Source of the DNA: Acrocarpospora macrocephala
Lineage (GTDB): Bacteria; Actinomycetota; Actinomycetes; Streptosporangiales; Streptosporangiaceae
DNA: 64,000 bases
Assembly: GCF_009687865.1 (NCBI RefSeq)
Contig: NZ_BLAE01000006.1
Coordinates: 1-64,000, forward strand
Reading direction: 5' to 3'
The notes beneath the pieces are model-generated. The model did not search any database. It had not been told where the DNA came from and worked only from the letters and a program-made list of their open reading frames with translations. Positions 23,657 to 32,918 of the stretch are shown here, one piece after another. Numbering within the stretch: the stretch's first letter is position 1; the number at the start of each line of letters is the position of its first letter. Both the position numbers and the translations under genes were made by a program.

Positions 23657-25101
23657 TTGATGGTTCCCGTCGCAGGCTGGTAGGCGTACCAAGTGTGGCC
23701 GTCGGGCAGCCGGATCCGGGACTTGTTCCAGCCGATCAGGTAGCGGGCGGGCATGCTCTTGCGGTTGACGAGCACGACCACGCGCGCCCCCGCCCGCAGG
23801 GCCTTCTCGATCACTAGCGGCACCTTGTCGCCCCCGTAGTTGGTCATGACGCCGCGCGAGGCGCAGCGAATCAGATACCCGATCTCGACCGCGTGATGGC
23901 CGTACACCAGGCACGGCATCCGCAGGCCGCGGGCGGTCAGCCAGGAGGTGACGGCCTCGTCCTTGGCCCGCGACGACGCGGTGGCCTCCGCCCGCAGGCG
24001 GAACGTTCCCGCCTGAACGACCACGAAGGCGACGAGCGCGGCGGCGATAGCGACCGCGCCCAACGGCCGTGCCACCCGCCAGGTGGCCAGCCGCGCCAGC
24101 GCCGCGGCGGCGGGCAGGGCCAGCAGGGCGTAGGCGGGAAGCAGGAAGCGGGGCGCGGCGTAGCCGACGGTGAATAGATAGCCGGCCGCCAGGCACAGCC
24201 CGCACAGCAGCGCCATCAGCAGGTCGGTGCGCCGGGTCGCCCACACGCCGGCCGCGGCCAGGACGGGGAGCGCGGCGAACCAGATCACATGAGCCGGCTG
24301 CGGGCTGCCGCAAATGGTGCCGAACCGGCACAGCAGCGGGCCGTCCAGCGCTTCCAGGTGGGGCAGCAGGCTGAACGTCAGCCCGGTCTGGTTGATCGAG
24401 CCGGCCGCGCTGAGCCGGGCCAGCGGCCCGCCGTACGCGACGTAGGCTTCGACGATCCACGCGCCCCAGCCGATCGCCAGCCCGGTCGCCAGCACCGCCG
24501 CCCGGCTCCAGGCGCGGCGGAGCAGGGCGGCCACGGCGAGCGGCGCGGCGAGCCAGAGCGCGTCGGTCGGGCGGACGAGGGAGATCAGCGCGAACGCGCC
24601 GCCCAGCCCCGCCAGGGCCGCGCGGCCCGCGAGAAAGTACAGCCCGGTGGCGGCGACCCCGCCGTAGGCGACGTACAGGTTGGGCATCGCCTCGTTGGCG
24701 TAGAACAGCGTCGTCCACAGGGTCGCGAACAGTCCGGCGGCGAGGGGAACCGCGAAGGTGTTCCGCAGCCGCAGCCACGGCAGGTACGCGAGGAACAGCC
24801 CCGCGCCCGACAGGACGCTCAGGTACACCCTGATGGCGGTGACCGAGGCGGTGAAGTACGCCACCGGGGCGACGATCAGCGGCACCCCCCGGGCGCGCGG
24901 CGCGCTGAAGTCGGCGGGCGGCACGCCGCGTGCCACCTGGCTGACATAGACGCTCTCGTCCCACCCCAGCCCGATACGTAAGGTGACCAAGAGCTGGAAG
25001 CCGGTGTAACCGAGGGCCACCAGGCCGAGGACCACGTGCCAGCGGCGGGATTCTCGCGCGGGACGCGGCGGGTCCAGGGTGGCCACGGCGAGGTCGGTCA
25101 C
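23653..25101 (-). CDS. GT-C-type membrane glycosyltransferase (ArnT/PMT-like)
   Basis: Multi-pass membrane protein of 482 residues with about 11-12 helices and a short periplasmic tail. An acidic pair in GLGWDESVYVSQV near the N-terminus matches the Asp-Glu catalytic site of GT39/GT83-type enzymes that use polyprenyl-phosphate sugars. The C-terminal soluble part (MPCLVYGHHAVEIGYLIRCA, ARVVVLVNRKSMPARYLIGW) is typical of these proteins. I chose GTG 25101 because AGGAG lies 7 nt upstream; ATG 25116 overlapping the permease stop is possible. It is coupled with a PAP2 phosphatase downstream and follows an ABC export operon. Confidence 0.82.
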   Translation of the reverse strand: MTDLAVATLDPPRPARESRRWHVVLGLVALGYTGFQLLVTLRIGLGWDESVYVSQVARGVPPADFSAPRARGVPLIVAPVAYFTASVTAIRVYLSVLSGAGLFLAYLPWLRLRNTFAVPLAAGLFATLWTTLFYANEAMPNLYVAYGGVAATGLYFLAGRAALAGLGGAFALISLVRPTDALWLAAPLAVAALLRRAWSRAAVLATGLAIGWGAWIVEAYVAYGGPLARLSAAGSINQTGLTFSLLPHLEALDGPLLCRFGTICGSPQPAHVIWFAALPVLAAAGVWATRRTDLLMALLCGLCLAAGYLFTVGYAAPRFLLPAYALLALPAAAALARLATWRVARPLGAVAIAAALVAFVVVQAGTFRLRAEATASSRAKDEAVTSWLTARGLRMPCLVYGHHAVEIGYLIRCASRGVMTNYGGDKVPLVIEKALRAGARVVVLVNRKSMPARYLIGWNKSRIRLPDGHTWYAYQPATGTIK

Positions 25102-25115
25102 GGGTGCGCTCCTCA

Positions 25116-27662
25116 TCAAAGATCGCGGAGAACGGTCAGCGGCGGGCGGCGGGCGGCTCGGATCGCCAGCAGGCCGGCGCCCAGGAGGGCGGCGGCGCCG
25201 AGCGCGATCACCTGTCCGAGATAGGCCCAGGGGACTGCCGCCGAGCTGGGCGGCGGGTCGAACACCCCGCTCAGGACCAGGACGAGCATTCTCGCCAGCG
25301 CCCACCCGGCGCCGGCGCCCGCCGCGATGGCCAGCACGCCGACCAGGGCGACCTCGGCCCAGATGAAGGAGGCGAGCTGCCGCGCCGACGCGCCGAGGAC
25401 CTGGGTCAGGGCATAGGTGCGCCGGCGTTCGGTGAACCCCAGGACCAGGAGCAGGCCGGTCGCCGCGACGGCCAGGCCCAGCGCGTAGGCCAGTTCGATG
25501 GCGGTCAGCCCGTCCAGGTCGACCGAGGTGAGGCTGCTGCCGATCACCCGCCGGACCGATTCGACGTCGCTGACCTTGGCCGAAGGACCGAACCTGGCCA
25601 GCAGCCGGTCGGCGACGACATGGGGGGCCGTGCCGTCCGTGCTGATCAGGTACGTCGTGTCCCCGGGCGCCGCCTGGGCGGCGAGGTAGGAGGCGTTGGC
25701 CACCAGGAAGCTGTCGCGGGGCGCGGTGGGGAACTCGGTGACGACGCCCGCGTAGTGGAAGGCGACCGTCTTCCCGTCGGTCGTCCTGAGCCTGACCTGG
25801 TCGCCGAGCCGCAGTTGGAAGTCGGTGACGGTCTCCTGGCTGACGAGCAGGGCGTCCGGGCTGCTCGCCAGCCGCCCGATGATCTCCTGGGCGGTGCCGC
25901 CGGAGAAGTAGCCGTCCTGGAGGCGGGTGGCGCCGACGATGGTGGACGGGCGGACGCCGTACAGATCCTGAAGGTCGGCGCCGACGTAGGCGAAGCCGTG
26001 CCGGAGCGGTTCGGCGGCGGCTATGCCGGGGACGGCCGCGAGCTGCTTCTCGGTGGCCGTGGTCTGGCCGATGGTGACGTCACCTCCGTTGGTGAGCTGC
26101 GCGTCGACCTGCGCCTGCTGCTGGTAGGTGGCGTCGAACACCGAGGTGGAGACCGCGAATGCGACCGCCAGCGCCGCCATCGTCGCCGTCCGGCCGAGGG
26201 CGCCGCGCTGGCGGGCCAGCGTGGCGGCGACCGCGGGTGAAAGACCGGCGGCCAGCGGCCTGACCAGGCGCGCGACGAGGGGACGGCCCGGACCGAGGAG
26301 CAGCCGGGCCAGGCGCAGAATCAGCAGGCTCGCCCCCGCCCACAGCAGTGCCGGCGCGGCGAACGCCCAGTAGTCCACCGACAGTTGCGGCACGCCTTCG
26401 GGCACCAGGACGAGCTGGTAGCCGGTCTTGCTGGTGATCCAGAAGACGAGCAGCGAGCCGGCGATCAGCCACAGGTCCAGCCCGTATCGGGACCAGGCGG
26501 GCGTCTCGCGACGGCGGGCGGCGGCCACCGGGCGCAGCGCGGGCAGGAGGACGACGGCGCAGCTCACCAGCAAGGTCAGCGCGGTGGCCGCGAGGGCGGG
26601 GCCGGTCAGGCGGGCGGAGCTGTACACCGTCAGGCCGGTCACCGCGGCCAGGGCCAGACCGACGGGTGCGCCGATCACGGCGATCAGGAGGGTCTCGGCC
26701 AGCGCGAGCCGGACGAACGTCGTGCGGGTGGCCCCGCGCGCCCGGAGCAGCGCCTGTTCCGCGGCCCTGCGGACCTGCCCGGAGCGGGCGACGAGTGCGG
26801 TGACCAGGACGGCGAGCACGATTCCCGGGGTGCCGAGGAAGAGGAAGAGCAGTTCGGCGTAGCGCGCGTCCTGCCGGGCCGCGTCCAGGGCCGCGCCCAG
26901 GTTGTCGCCGACCAGACCCGCACCGGCCAGGCCGACCTCCAGGTTCCGCGCCGCCCCGGCGACCCGCGTGTACGCCGCGGCGGGGTCGGCCGGCAGCCGG
27001 TGGTCGATCCGCAGGTGGAACTGGGTGCGGACCTGATCGGCGGGCAGGGCGTCGAAGAGCCGGTGCCAGTCGGCGGCCGGCAGCAGCAGCACGTTGTCCG
27101 GCGGCGCCGAGGGTTGCGCCCCGGCCGGCGCGCCCACCTTCTGGAACAGCGAGTCGGCCGTGGGCAGCTCGACCACGCCCGTGATCGTCACCTGGGCGTC
27201 GGGGAGCGGCGGCCGGTGCACGGTCACCACGGTCCCGGGGACGGCGTGCAGGTTGGCGGCCGTCTGCTGGGCCAGGAGGGGCCCGGTCGGCGTGCCCGCG
27301 AGCAGCCGCAGCTGACCGGGGAAGGTCGCCGCGTAGTCGGCCGGAATGCCGAGCGCCCGCGCCCCGCCCGTGGTCAGCGTCTGCCCATTCGCCTGCGATT
27401 GCAGACCTGCCACCGACGCGAAATCCACCTGCCGGGAGACGCCCGGCAGCGGTCCCTTCAGCTGCGCGCCGGGTTGCTGCTCCACCTGCCAGTCGACCGG
27501 CACCCGCTGGATCGCCCGCGCGGTCATGCTCTGCTGCGCCGCCGACTGGAACATCCCGAGCGCGGCGGGCAGCGCCACCGCCAGGGCGAGGCCCGCCGAG
27601 GCGGCGGCGATCCGGCCGGTCCGGCGCAGCAGCAGGCCGCGCAACCACATCAGGAAGACCAT
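25116..27662 (-). CDS. Large FtsX/MacB-type ABC transporter permease
   Basis: Membrane protein of 848 residues. The first helix (RIAAASAGLALAVALPAALG) is followed by a large extracellular domain to about residue 250, then a block of FtsX-type helices (about 255-400) with LLRARGATRTTFVRLALAETLL. More helices, a second extracellular domain (about 510-690) and a final FtsX block ending AIRAARRPPLTVLRDL follow. The duplicated arrangement is usual for actinobacterial FtsX-like permeases. ATG 27662 has AGAGG upstream and overlaps the ATPase stop by 13 nt. Two ATPase genes precede it. The substrate is unknown; lipoprotein or peptide export is typical. Confidence 0.88.
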   Translation of the reverse strand: MVFLMWLRGLLLRRTGRIAAASAGLALAVALPAALGMFQSAAQQSMTARAIQRVPVDWQVEQQPGAQLKGPLPGVSRQVDFASVAGLQSQANGQTLTTGGARALGIPADYAATFPGQLRLLAGTPTGPLLAQQTAANLHAVPGTVVTVHRPPLPDAQVTITGVVELPTADSLFQKVGAPAGAQPSAPPDNVLLLPAADWHRLFDALPADQVRTQFHLRIDHRLPADPAAAYTRVAGAARNLEVGLAGAGLVGDNLGAALDAARQDARYAELLFLFLGTPGIVLAVLVTALVARSGQVRRAAEQALLRARGATRTTFVRLALAETLLIAVIGAPVGLALAAVTGLTVYSSARLTGPALAATALTLLVSCAVVLLPALRPVAAARRRETPAWSRYGLDLWLIAGSLLVFWITSKTGYQLVLVPEGVPQLSVDYWAFAAPALLWAGASLLILRLARLLLGPGRPLVARLVRPLAAGLSPAVAATLARQRGALGRTATMAALAVAFAVSTSVFDATYQQQAQVDAQLTNGGDVTIGQTTATEKQLAAVPGIAAAEPLRHGFAYVGADLQDLYGVRPSTIVGATRLQDGYFSGGTAQEIIGRLASSPDALLVSQETVTDFQLRLGDQVRLRTTDGKTVAFHYAGVVTEFPTAPRDSFLVANASYLAAQAAPGDTTYLISTDGTAPHVVADRLLARFGPSAKVSDVESVRRVIGSSLTSVDLDGLTAIELAYALGLAVAATGLLLVLGFTERRRTYALTQVLGASARQLASFIWAEVALVGVLAIAAGAGAGWALARMLVLVLSGVFDPPPSSAAVPWAYLGQVIALGAAALLGAGLLAIRAARRPPLTVLRDL

Positions 27663-28312
27663 GGGACGTCCTCTCGCAGCGCGCCGTCGCGCATCTCCCA
27701 GTGCGTCGGCAGCCGTCCGGCGACCACCGGGTCGTGCGTGGCCACCAGCAGCGCGGCGTCCAGCCGGCCGGCCACCTCGGTCAGCAGGTCGACCACCTGG
27801 TGGGCGCGGGCCGAGTCGAGCTGCCCCGTCGGTTCGTCGGCGATGATCAGCCGCGGGCTGCCCGCCAGCACCCGGGCCACCGCGACCCGCTGCGCCTGCC
27901 CGCCGGACAGCTCCTCGGGCAGCTGGGCGGCCAGTCCCTCGACGCCGACCGCGGCGAGTGCGGCCAGCGCCCGCCGTCTGGCCTCGCCTTCGGCGCATCC
28001 GGCGATCAGCAGCGGCAGGGCGACGTTCTCGGCCACGTCCAGCGGCGGCAGCAGGCTGGGGCCCTGGAAGATGACGCCCACCTGGCCGCGCGGCCGCTCG
28101 TCCAGGCCCGGCCAGGCGATCGTGCCGGCCGTCGGCCGGTCCAGTCCGGCCAGCAGGTGCAGCAGGGTCGTCTTTCCCGACCCGGAAGGACCCATCAGCG
28201 CCACCCGGTCGCCCTGACGCAGGGCGCAGGTCACGCCGTGGACGGCCACGACCGCGCTGGCCCCCCTGCCGTAGGTCCTGGCCACGTCCTGGCAGCTCAC
28301 CAGCGGGCTCAC
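27650..28312 (-). CDS. ABC transporter ATPase (MacB/LolD type), second of two
   Basis: Nucleotide-binding subunit of 220 residues: Walker A MGPSGSGKTTLLHLLAGLD, Q-loop VIFQGPSLLPPLDVAEN, signature LSGGQAQRVAVARVLAG, Walker B LIIADEPTGQLDS, and H-loop VATHDPVV. Start GTG at 28312 overlaps the previous ATPase stop (GTGA). With the other ATPase it could form an asymmetric dimer serving the single large permease. Confidence 0.93.
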   Translation of the reverse strand: MSPLVSCQDVARTYGRGASAVVAVHGVTCALRQGDRVALMGPSGSGKTTLLHLLAGLDRPTAGTIAWPGLDERPRGQVGVIFQGPSLLPPLDVAENVALPLLIAGCAEGEARRRALAALAAVGVEGLAAQLPEELSGGQAQRVAVARVLAGSPRLIIADEPTGQLDSARAHQVVDLLTEVAGRLDAALLVATHDPVVAGRLPTHWEMRDGALREDVPWSS

Positions 28313-28971
28313 CGGACGCGCCCGTCGGCGAGCTCGACGACGCGGTCGGCGAAGCGGCGTACGGCGGGGCTGTGGGAGGCGATCACCACGGCGGTGCCGG
28401 TCTGCGCCTGGTCGCGGATCAGCGCCAGGACCGGGGTTTCACTGTGCGCGTCGAGCTCGCCGGTCGGCTCGTCGGCCAGCAGCAGCGCCGGCCGGTTGGC
28501 CAGCGCCACGGCGAGTCCGGCGCGCGCGGCCTCGCCGCCCGACAGGCTGCTCGGCCAGGCCCCCGCTCGTCCGGAGAGGCCGAGTTCGAAGAGCAGGCCG
28601 TTGCGGCGCTTCCGGCTCACCTGCCCGGCCAGCCGCTGCGCGAGGTCGACGTTCTGGGCGACGGTGAGGTGCTCGATCAGGTTGCCGTTCTGGACCAGCA
28701 TGCCGACCTTGCCCGCCCGCAGCGCGGCCTGCTCGGCCGGTGGCCGGTGGCTCATGCGCCGGCCCGTGATCCACACCGTGCCGCCGTCGGGCTCGTCCAG
28801 ACCGGCCAGCAGGGTCAGCAGGGTCGACTTGCCCGACCCGGACGGGCCGGTGACCGCGACGATCTCGCCGGCGGCGACCTCCAGCGTCACGCCGCGCAGG
28901 GCGCGGGTCTCCTCGTCGCCGGCGCGGTAGAAGCGGTAGAGCTCGTCGGCCGTCACCGCTATCGCTTCCAT
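28309..28971 (-). CDS. ABC transporter ATPase (MacB/LolD type), first of two
   Basis: Nucleotide-binding subunit of 220 residues: LRGVTLEVAAGEIVAVTG, Walker A TGPSGSGKSTLLTLLAGLD, Q-loop LVQNGNLIEHLTVAQN, signature region SSLSGGEAARAGLAVAL, Walker B LLLADEPTGELDA, and H-loop IASHSPAV. The signature LSGGE differs from LSGGQ of the partner. Start at ATG 28971 with GGAG 8 nt upstream; it overlaps the lipoprotein 3' end by 13 bp. Confidence 0.92.
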   Translation of the reverse strand: MEAIAVTADELYRFYRAGDEETRALRGVTLEVAAGEIVAVTGPSGSGKSTLLTLLAGLDEPDGGTVWITGRRMSHRPPAEQAALRAGKVGMLVQNGNLIEHLTVAQNVDLAQRLAGQVSRKRRNGLLFELGLSGRAGAWPSSLSGGEAARAGLAVALANRPALLLADEPTGELDAHSETPVLALIRDQAQTGTAVVIASHSPAVRRFADRVVELADGRVR

Positions 28972-29510
28972 GCGAAGGACTCCGATACCGTACGCCACGG
29001 GTCGACGTTGTCGGCGCCGACGGGCCCGCTGAGCGTCAGGATCGCCTCCGTGCCGGTTGAGTAGAACTCGTAGCGCTCGACCTCGTCGCGGACGACCTTG
29101 CCGGTGACGGGATCGGGCGCGCTGTCGGCTCGGTAGACGATCCGGACGGCCGTGCCGCCGCTTCTGCGCACCGTGTCGACCACCGCGTCCTGGGCGCCGG
29201 GCACCTCGGCGCGGATCGAGCTCTCGGTGGGGGCCGCCGTCGAGGCCTTCGTCTCAATGCGGACGCTGTTGAGCTTGTCGGTGAATGACGCGCCCGTGCT
29301 CTGATCGGTCCTGGCCCAGCCTTCCGGCACCTTCACCTCGTACGCGCCGTCCGGCGCACGGTAGGTGACGAAGACGGTGTCGTCGGGGATGTCACCGGCG
29401 GGATTGATCTCGGCCGACTGCGCGGTGGGGGCCGTCGCCGGCGCCGGGGCTGTCGACGCGCAGCCGCTCAGAGCGACGATCACGGCCAAGACGCTGTGCT
29501 GGATACGCAT
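28959..29510 (-). CDS. Lipoprotein of the ABC export operon
   Basis: Protein of 183 residues with a lipoprotein signal (lipobox ALSGC, Cys17). After a Thr/Pro/Ala linker, a beta-rich domain follows (FVTYRAPDGAYEVKVPEGWAR, VRRSGGTAVRIVYRADSAPDPVTGK, VERYEFYSTGTEAILTLSGP, as regions). The shape resembles PsbP/LpqN-like lipoproteins, but I cannot assign a family. First gene of the minus-strand operon with two ATPases and a permease, so it may be a surface partner of the transporter. Divergent from the histidine kinase at 29596, which may control it. Confidence 0.8.
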   Translation of the reverse strand: MRIQHSVLAVIVALSGCASTAPAPATAPTAQSAEINPAGDIPDDTVFVTYRAPDGAYEVKVPEGWARTDQSTGASFTDKLNSVRIETKASTAAPTESSIRAEVPGAQDAVVDTVRRSGGTAVRIVYRADSAPDPVTGKVVRDEVERYEFYSTGTEAILTLSGPVGADNVDPWRTVSESFAWKR

Positions 29511-29595
29511 GGGACCACGCTAGGGAGCACCTGGTCAGCGCCCGATGAGGCCATGGTTAGCGCGGCGTTTACCTTTGACTTGCCATCCTGTCCTG

Positions 29596-30915
29596 ATGCG
29601 AGCGTCACCGGAAACCACATCGCTGCGGCGGCGGGTCCTCAGTGCCATCGTGCTCGTGGCGGCGCTGACGGTCCTGCTGTTCGCGGCGCCGCTGGCGGTG
29701 GCCGTCAGCGGGCAGTACCGCGGTGAGACCGTCTCGGCGCTGAGCCGCGACGCCACCTGGATCGCGGCGGCCGTGCCCGACGATCAGATCGAGGCCGGCG
29801 CGAACGCGATCACGCTGCCGACCGGGGTGCCCGCCGGCCTGACCGTCGGCGTCTACTCGGTCGACGGCCGTCTGCTCCACGGGTCGGGCCCCGCCTCGTC
29901 CGCGCTGGTGCGCCAGGCCGCCGACGGGCATCCGCACGAGGGTACGGAGGATGGTTTCCTCGCCGCGACCGCCCCGATCCCCGGTGACGCGAACCAGCTC
30001 GGCGTCGTCCGCGTGGCCACCCCCGTGGACGGGGTCGAGGACCGGATCGAGGCGGCGTGGCTGCTGATGGCCGGGCTCGCGGCCGTGGTGATCGCGCTCG
30101 CCGCGGTCTTCGGGCTCCGGCAGTCGGCCCGCCTGGCCGCGCCCCTCGAACATCTGACCAGGGCCGCGCAGGCGCTCGGCGACGGCGACTTCACCGTACG
30201 CCCGCCCCGCTCGGATATCAGCGAGGCCGACGCCGCCGGACGGGCGCTCGCGGCCACCGCGACCCGGCTCGGCGCGGTGCTGGAACGCGAGCGCTCGTTC
30301 AGCACCCACGTGTCCCACCAGCTGCGAACGCAGCTCGCCGGGATGCTGCTCGGCCTGGAGTCGGCGCTCAGCCGCCCCGCCGCCGACCGGGACCAGGCCA
30401 TCCGCACCGCCATCGAGCGCGGCGAACGGCTGCACCTCGTCATCGACGACCTCGTCGGCCTGGCCCGCGACACCCGGACCGGCCACCAGCCGCTCGACGT
30501 CGCCGCCCTGCTGGCGGAGGTACGCGCCGACTGGCATGGCCGGCTCGCCGCCCAGGGCCGCCGGCTGACGATCACCATGCCCGCCGAGCTGCCGCCGGTG
30601 TCGGCCTCGCCTCCCGCCGTACGGCAGATTCTGCGGGTCCTCCTCGACAACGCCCTGGTCCACGGGGCCGCGGAGGTCGCGGTCGACGTCACCGAGGTCG
30701 GCGACGCGGTCGCCGTGGAGGTCGCCGACCAGGGCCCCGGAATGGCCGACGACGCGGACCCGTTCGCCCGCCGCACCACCGCCGGCGACGGCCACGGCAT
30801 CGGCCTGGCCCTGGCCCGCTCCCTGGCCGAAGCCGAAGCGGGCCGCCTCATCCTGCGCCGCGCCCGCCCGCCCGTCTTCGCCCTGCTGCTGTCGCCGCCG
30901 CGAAGCCCGCGATGA
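29596..30915 (+). CDS. Sensor histidine kinase (SHQLRT type)
   Basis: Membrane sensor of 439 residues: two helices (about 20-42 and 155-180) enclosing an extracellular sensor, a HAMP region, then HisKA with FSTHVSHQLRTQLAGMLLG (phospho-His in VSHQLRTQL instead of the usual HELRTPL) and an ATPase with LDNALVHG, DQGPGMADD and GHGIGLALARSLAEAE. No response regulator lies next to it on the same strand. The regulator at 33738, of the class that commonly pairs with SHQLRT kinases, is a good candidate partner. It is divergent from the ABC export operon by 85 bp, so that operon is a plausible target. Confidence 0.88.
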   Translation: MRASPETTSLRRRVLSAIVLVAALTVLLFAAPLAVAVSGQYRGETVSALSRDATWIAAAVPDDQIEAGANAITLPTGVPAGLTVGVYSVDGRLLHGSGPASSALVRQAADGHPHEGTEDGFLAATAPIPGDANQLGVVRVATPVDGVEDRIEAAWLLMAGLAAVVIALAAVFGLRQSARLAAPLEHLTRAAQALGDGDFTVRPPRSDISEADAAGRALAATATRLGAVLERERSFSTHVSHQLRTQLAGMLLGLESALSRPAADRDQAIRTAIERGERLHLVIDDLVGLARDTRTGHQPLDVAALLAEVRADWHGRLAAQGRRLTITMPAELPPVSASPPAVRQILRVLLDNALVHGAAEVAVDVTEVGDAVAVEVADQGPGMADDADPFARRTTAGDGHGIGLALARSLAEAEAGRLILRRARPPVFALLLSPPRSPR

Positions 30916-30921
30916 ACCTCG

Positions 30922-32244
30922 CTAGCCGGCGACGGGCAGCCGGAGCTCGACGAGACCGCCGCCGGGACTCGCGCGGGGCGTGAGGCTACCGCCGGCGGCC
31001 TCGGCCAGCCGCCGGGCGAGCGACAGGCCCAGCCCCACCCCGGCCAGGCCGGCGGAGGCCCTCCCCTGGACACCTGGCCGCAGCACTTCCTCCAGCTCAT
31101 CGGCCCCGAAGCCGGGCCCGTCGTCCCGTACGGCGAACAGGACGCCGCCGGCCTCCTTCCGCACCCGCAGCGTGACGGCGGACCGGCCGAACCGCACCGC
31201 GTTGTCCAGCAGCGGCTGCACCATCCGCAGGACCACGTCGTGGTCGCAGCCGACCAGAAAGTCGTCGCCGTCGAGGTCGAGGGTCATCCGCAAGCCGCCC
31301 GCGCGATCACCGACGGACGCCAGCGCGTCCCTCGCGACCTGGCCTGCCGGAGTCGTGCCATCGGAGGGGCGGATGTTGTGCTGGGCCAGGCCGAGCAACG
31401 TGTCCAGCGCGTTCGTCATCCGGTCGGTGGCGCCCAGCACCTCGGTGAGCGCGGCCCGCAGCTCCGGCGCGGGCCGGTCCCGGCGCAGCGCCACCTCGGT
31501 CTCCAGCCGCACCTGGCTGAGCGGCGTCCGCAACTCGTGCGCGATCTCGGCGGTGACCCGCTGCTCATGCCGCAGCGCGGCCGACAGGCGGCCCAGCAGG
31601 TTGTCCAGCGTGCCGGCCAGCCCGCTGAGCTCGTCGCGCGGCGGTCCCAGGCCGAACCGTTTGTCGAGATCATGCTCGGACCATCGGGCCGCCTGGTCGG
31701 TCATGATCGAGACCGGGTGCAGCGCCTGGGTGACGGCGCGGCGGACGAAGAGCGCGCCGAGACCGAGGAGCAGCACGTCGAACACGGCCGCCGCGACCAG
31801 CGCCGTCCGCTCGGCCTGCAGGAAAGGTGCCAGCGAAAGCGCGACGACGAGCGTGCCGCCCGGAGCCTCCTCCTCGCGCAGCGGCACCGCGAGCAGCCGC
31901 ACGTCGCTCCCGGCGTCGCGGAAGGTCGGCTGAGCCACCCCGGCGAGAGCCCGCGCCCGCTGGTCCAGCGGCCCCAGGCTCGCCGGCGAGCTGACGGGCG
32001 CGCGCCGGGCGTCGAACACCCACACCCCGTTGTCCAGCGCCTCGTCGTACGGCGTGTCGATCACCTGGAGCCGGCCCTGGGAGACGGTGATCACGGCGGC
32101 CGCGGCGTCGGCCCGCGCGCGCAGCGCGTGGTCGGCGTCGTGGTCCAGCCGCAGCGACAGCACGACGGAGAACCCGACGGTGAGCGCGAGCAGCGCCACG
32201 GCCAGCGGCGCGGCGGCGCTCAGCACCAGCCGACGGCGGATCAT
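30922..32244 (-). CDS. Sensor histidine kinase paired with the 32241 regulator
   Basis: Classical kinase of 440 residues: N-terminal helix (APLAVALLALTVGFSVVLSL), extracellular domain to about 150, second helix (ALVAAAVFDVLLLGLGALFV), HAMP (LHPVSIMTDQAARWSEHDLDKR region), phosphorylation site VTAEIAHELRTPLSQVRLE, and ATPase boxes LLDNAVRFG, VRDDGPGFGADELE, GVGLGLSLARRLAEAAGG. ATG overlaps the regulator's stop (ATGA). Stimulus unknown. Confidence 0.93.
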   Translation of the reverse strand: MIRRRLVLSAAAPLAVALLALTVGFSVVLSLRLDHDADHALRARADAAAAVITVSQGRLQVIDTPYDEALDNGVWVFDARRAPVSSPASLGPLDQRARALAGVAQPTFRDAGSDVRLLAVPLREEEAPGGTLVVALSLAPFLQAERTALVAAAVFDVLLLGLGALFVRRAVTQALHPVSIMTDQAARWSEHDLDKRFGLGPPRDELSGLAGTLDNLLGRLSAALRHEQRVTAEIAHELRTPLSQVRLETEVALRRDRPAPELRAALTEVLGATDRMTNALDTLLGLAQHNIRPSDGTTPAGQVARDALASVGDRAGGLRMTLDLDGDDFLVGCDHDVVLRMVQPLLDNAVRFGRSAVTLRVRKEAGGVLFAVRDDGPGFGADELEEVLRPGVQGRASAGLAGVGLGLSLARRLAEAAGGSLTPRASPGGGLVELRLPVAG

Positions 32245-32906
32245 CCGACCCGGTACCCCACGCCGCGGACCGTCACGATCGCGTCCGCCCGGCCGAGCGC
32301 GGCCAGCTTGCGCCGCAGCCGCAGCAGGTAGGAGTCGAGGGTGTTGTCGTGGACGATCCCGCCGGCCGGCCAGGCGGCGGCGATCAGCGCCTGCCGCCGC
32401 ACCACTTCGCCGGGCCGGGCCAGCAGCGCCGCCAGCAGGCGGAACTCGGTGGGCGTCAGGCCGGCGCTCTTACCGTCGCAGCCCACCTCATGAGCGGCCA
32501 GATCGAGGAACAGCCCGTCCGGCGGATCGGCCGGCTGGTGGCCGCGCCGGACCAGCGCCCGCAGGCGCAGCACCAGTTCCTCGAAATGGAATGGCTTGGG
32601 CAAGTAGTCGTCCGCGCCGGCCCGGAATCCCGACAGCCGGTCCGTGACATCGCCGCGCGCGGTCAGGAGCAGGACCGGCGCGCGGACCCCGCGGGCCCGC
32701 AGCGCCAGCACCAGGTCCCGGCCGTCGGTGTCGGGCAGGCCGATGTCGACGACGAACACCTCCGGGGCGCTGTCGCCGAGCCCGGCCAGCAGGTCGCCGC
32801 CGGACGCCGTCGACAGGACGACGTCGAACCCGTCCTCCCGCAGCCCCCGGCCGAGCGCCAGGCGCAGGGTGAGGTCGTCCTCGACGATGGCGATTCGCGT
32901 CGTCAT
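32241..32906 (-). CDS. OmpR-family response regulator
   Basis: Regulator of 221 residues. Receiver domain: acidic pair in IVEDDLTLRLAL, phospho-acceptor Asp in VFVVDIGLPDTDG, Thr in LLLTARGD, Lys in DDYLPKPF. Winged helix: LTPTEFRLLAALLARPGEVVRR, LDSYLLRLRRKL, VTVRGVGYRVG. It is upstream of and coupled to its kinase. Confidence 0.94.
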   Translation of the reverse strand: MTTRIAIVEDDLTLRLALGRGLREDGFDVVLSTASGGDLLAGLGDSAPEVFVVDIGLPDTDGRDLVLALRARGVRAPVLLLTARGDVTDRLSGFRAGADDYLPKPFHFEELVLRLRALVRRGHQPADPPDGLFLDLAAHEVGCDGKSAGLTPTEFRLLAALLARPGEVVRRQALIAAAWPAGGIVHDNTLDSYLLRLRRKLAALGRADAIVTVRGVGYRVG

Positions 32907-32918
32907 ACCGCCCTCCGG

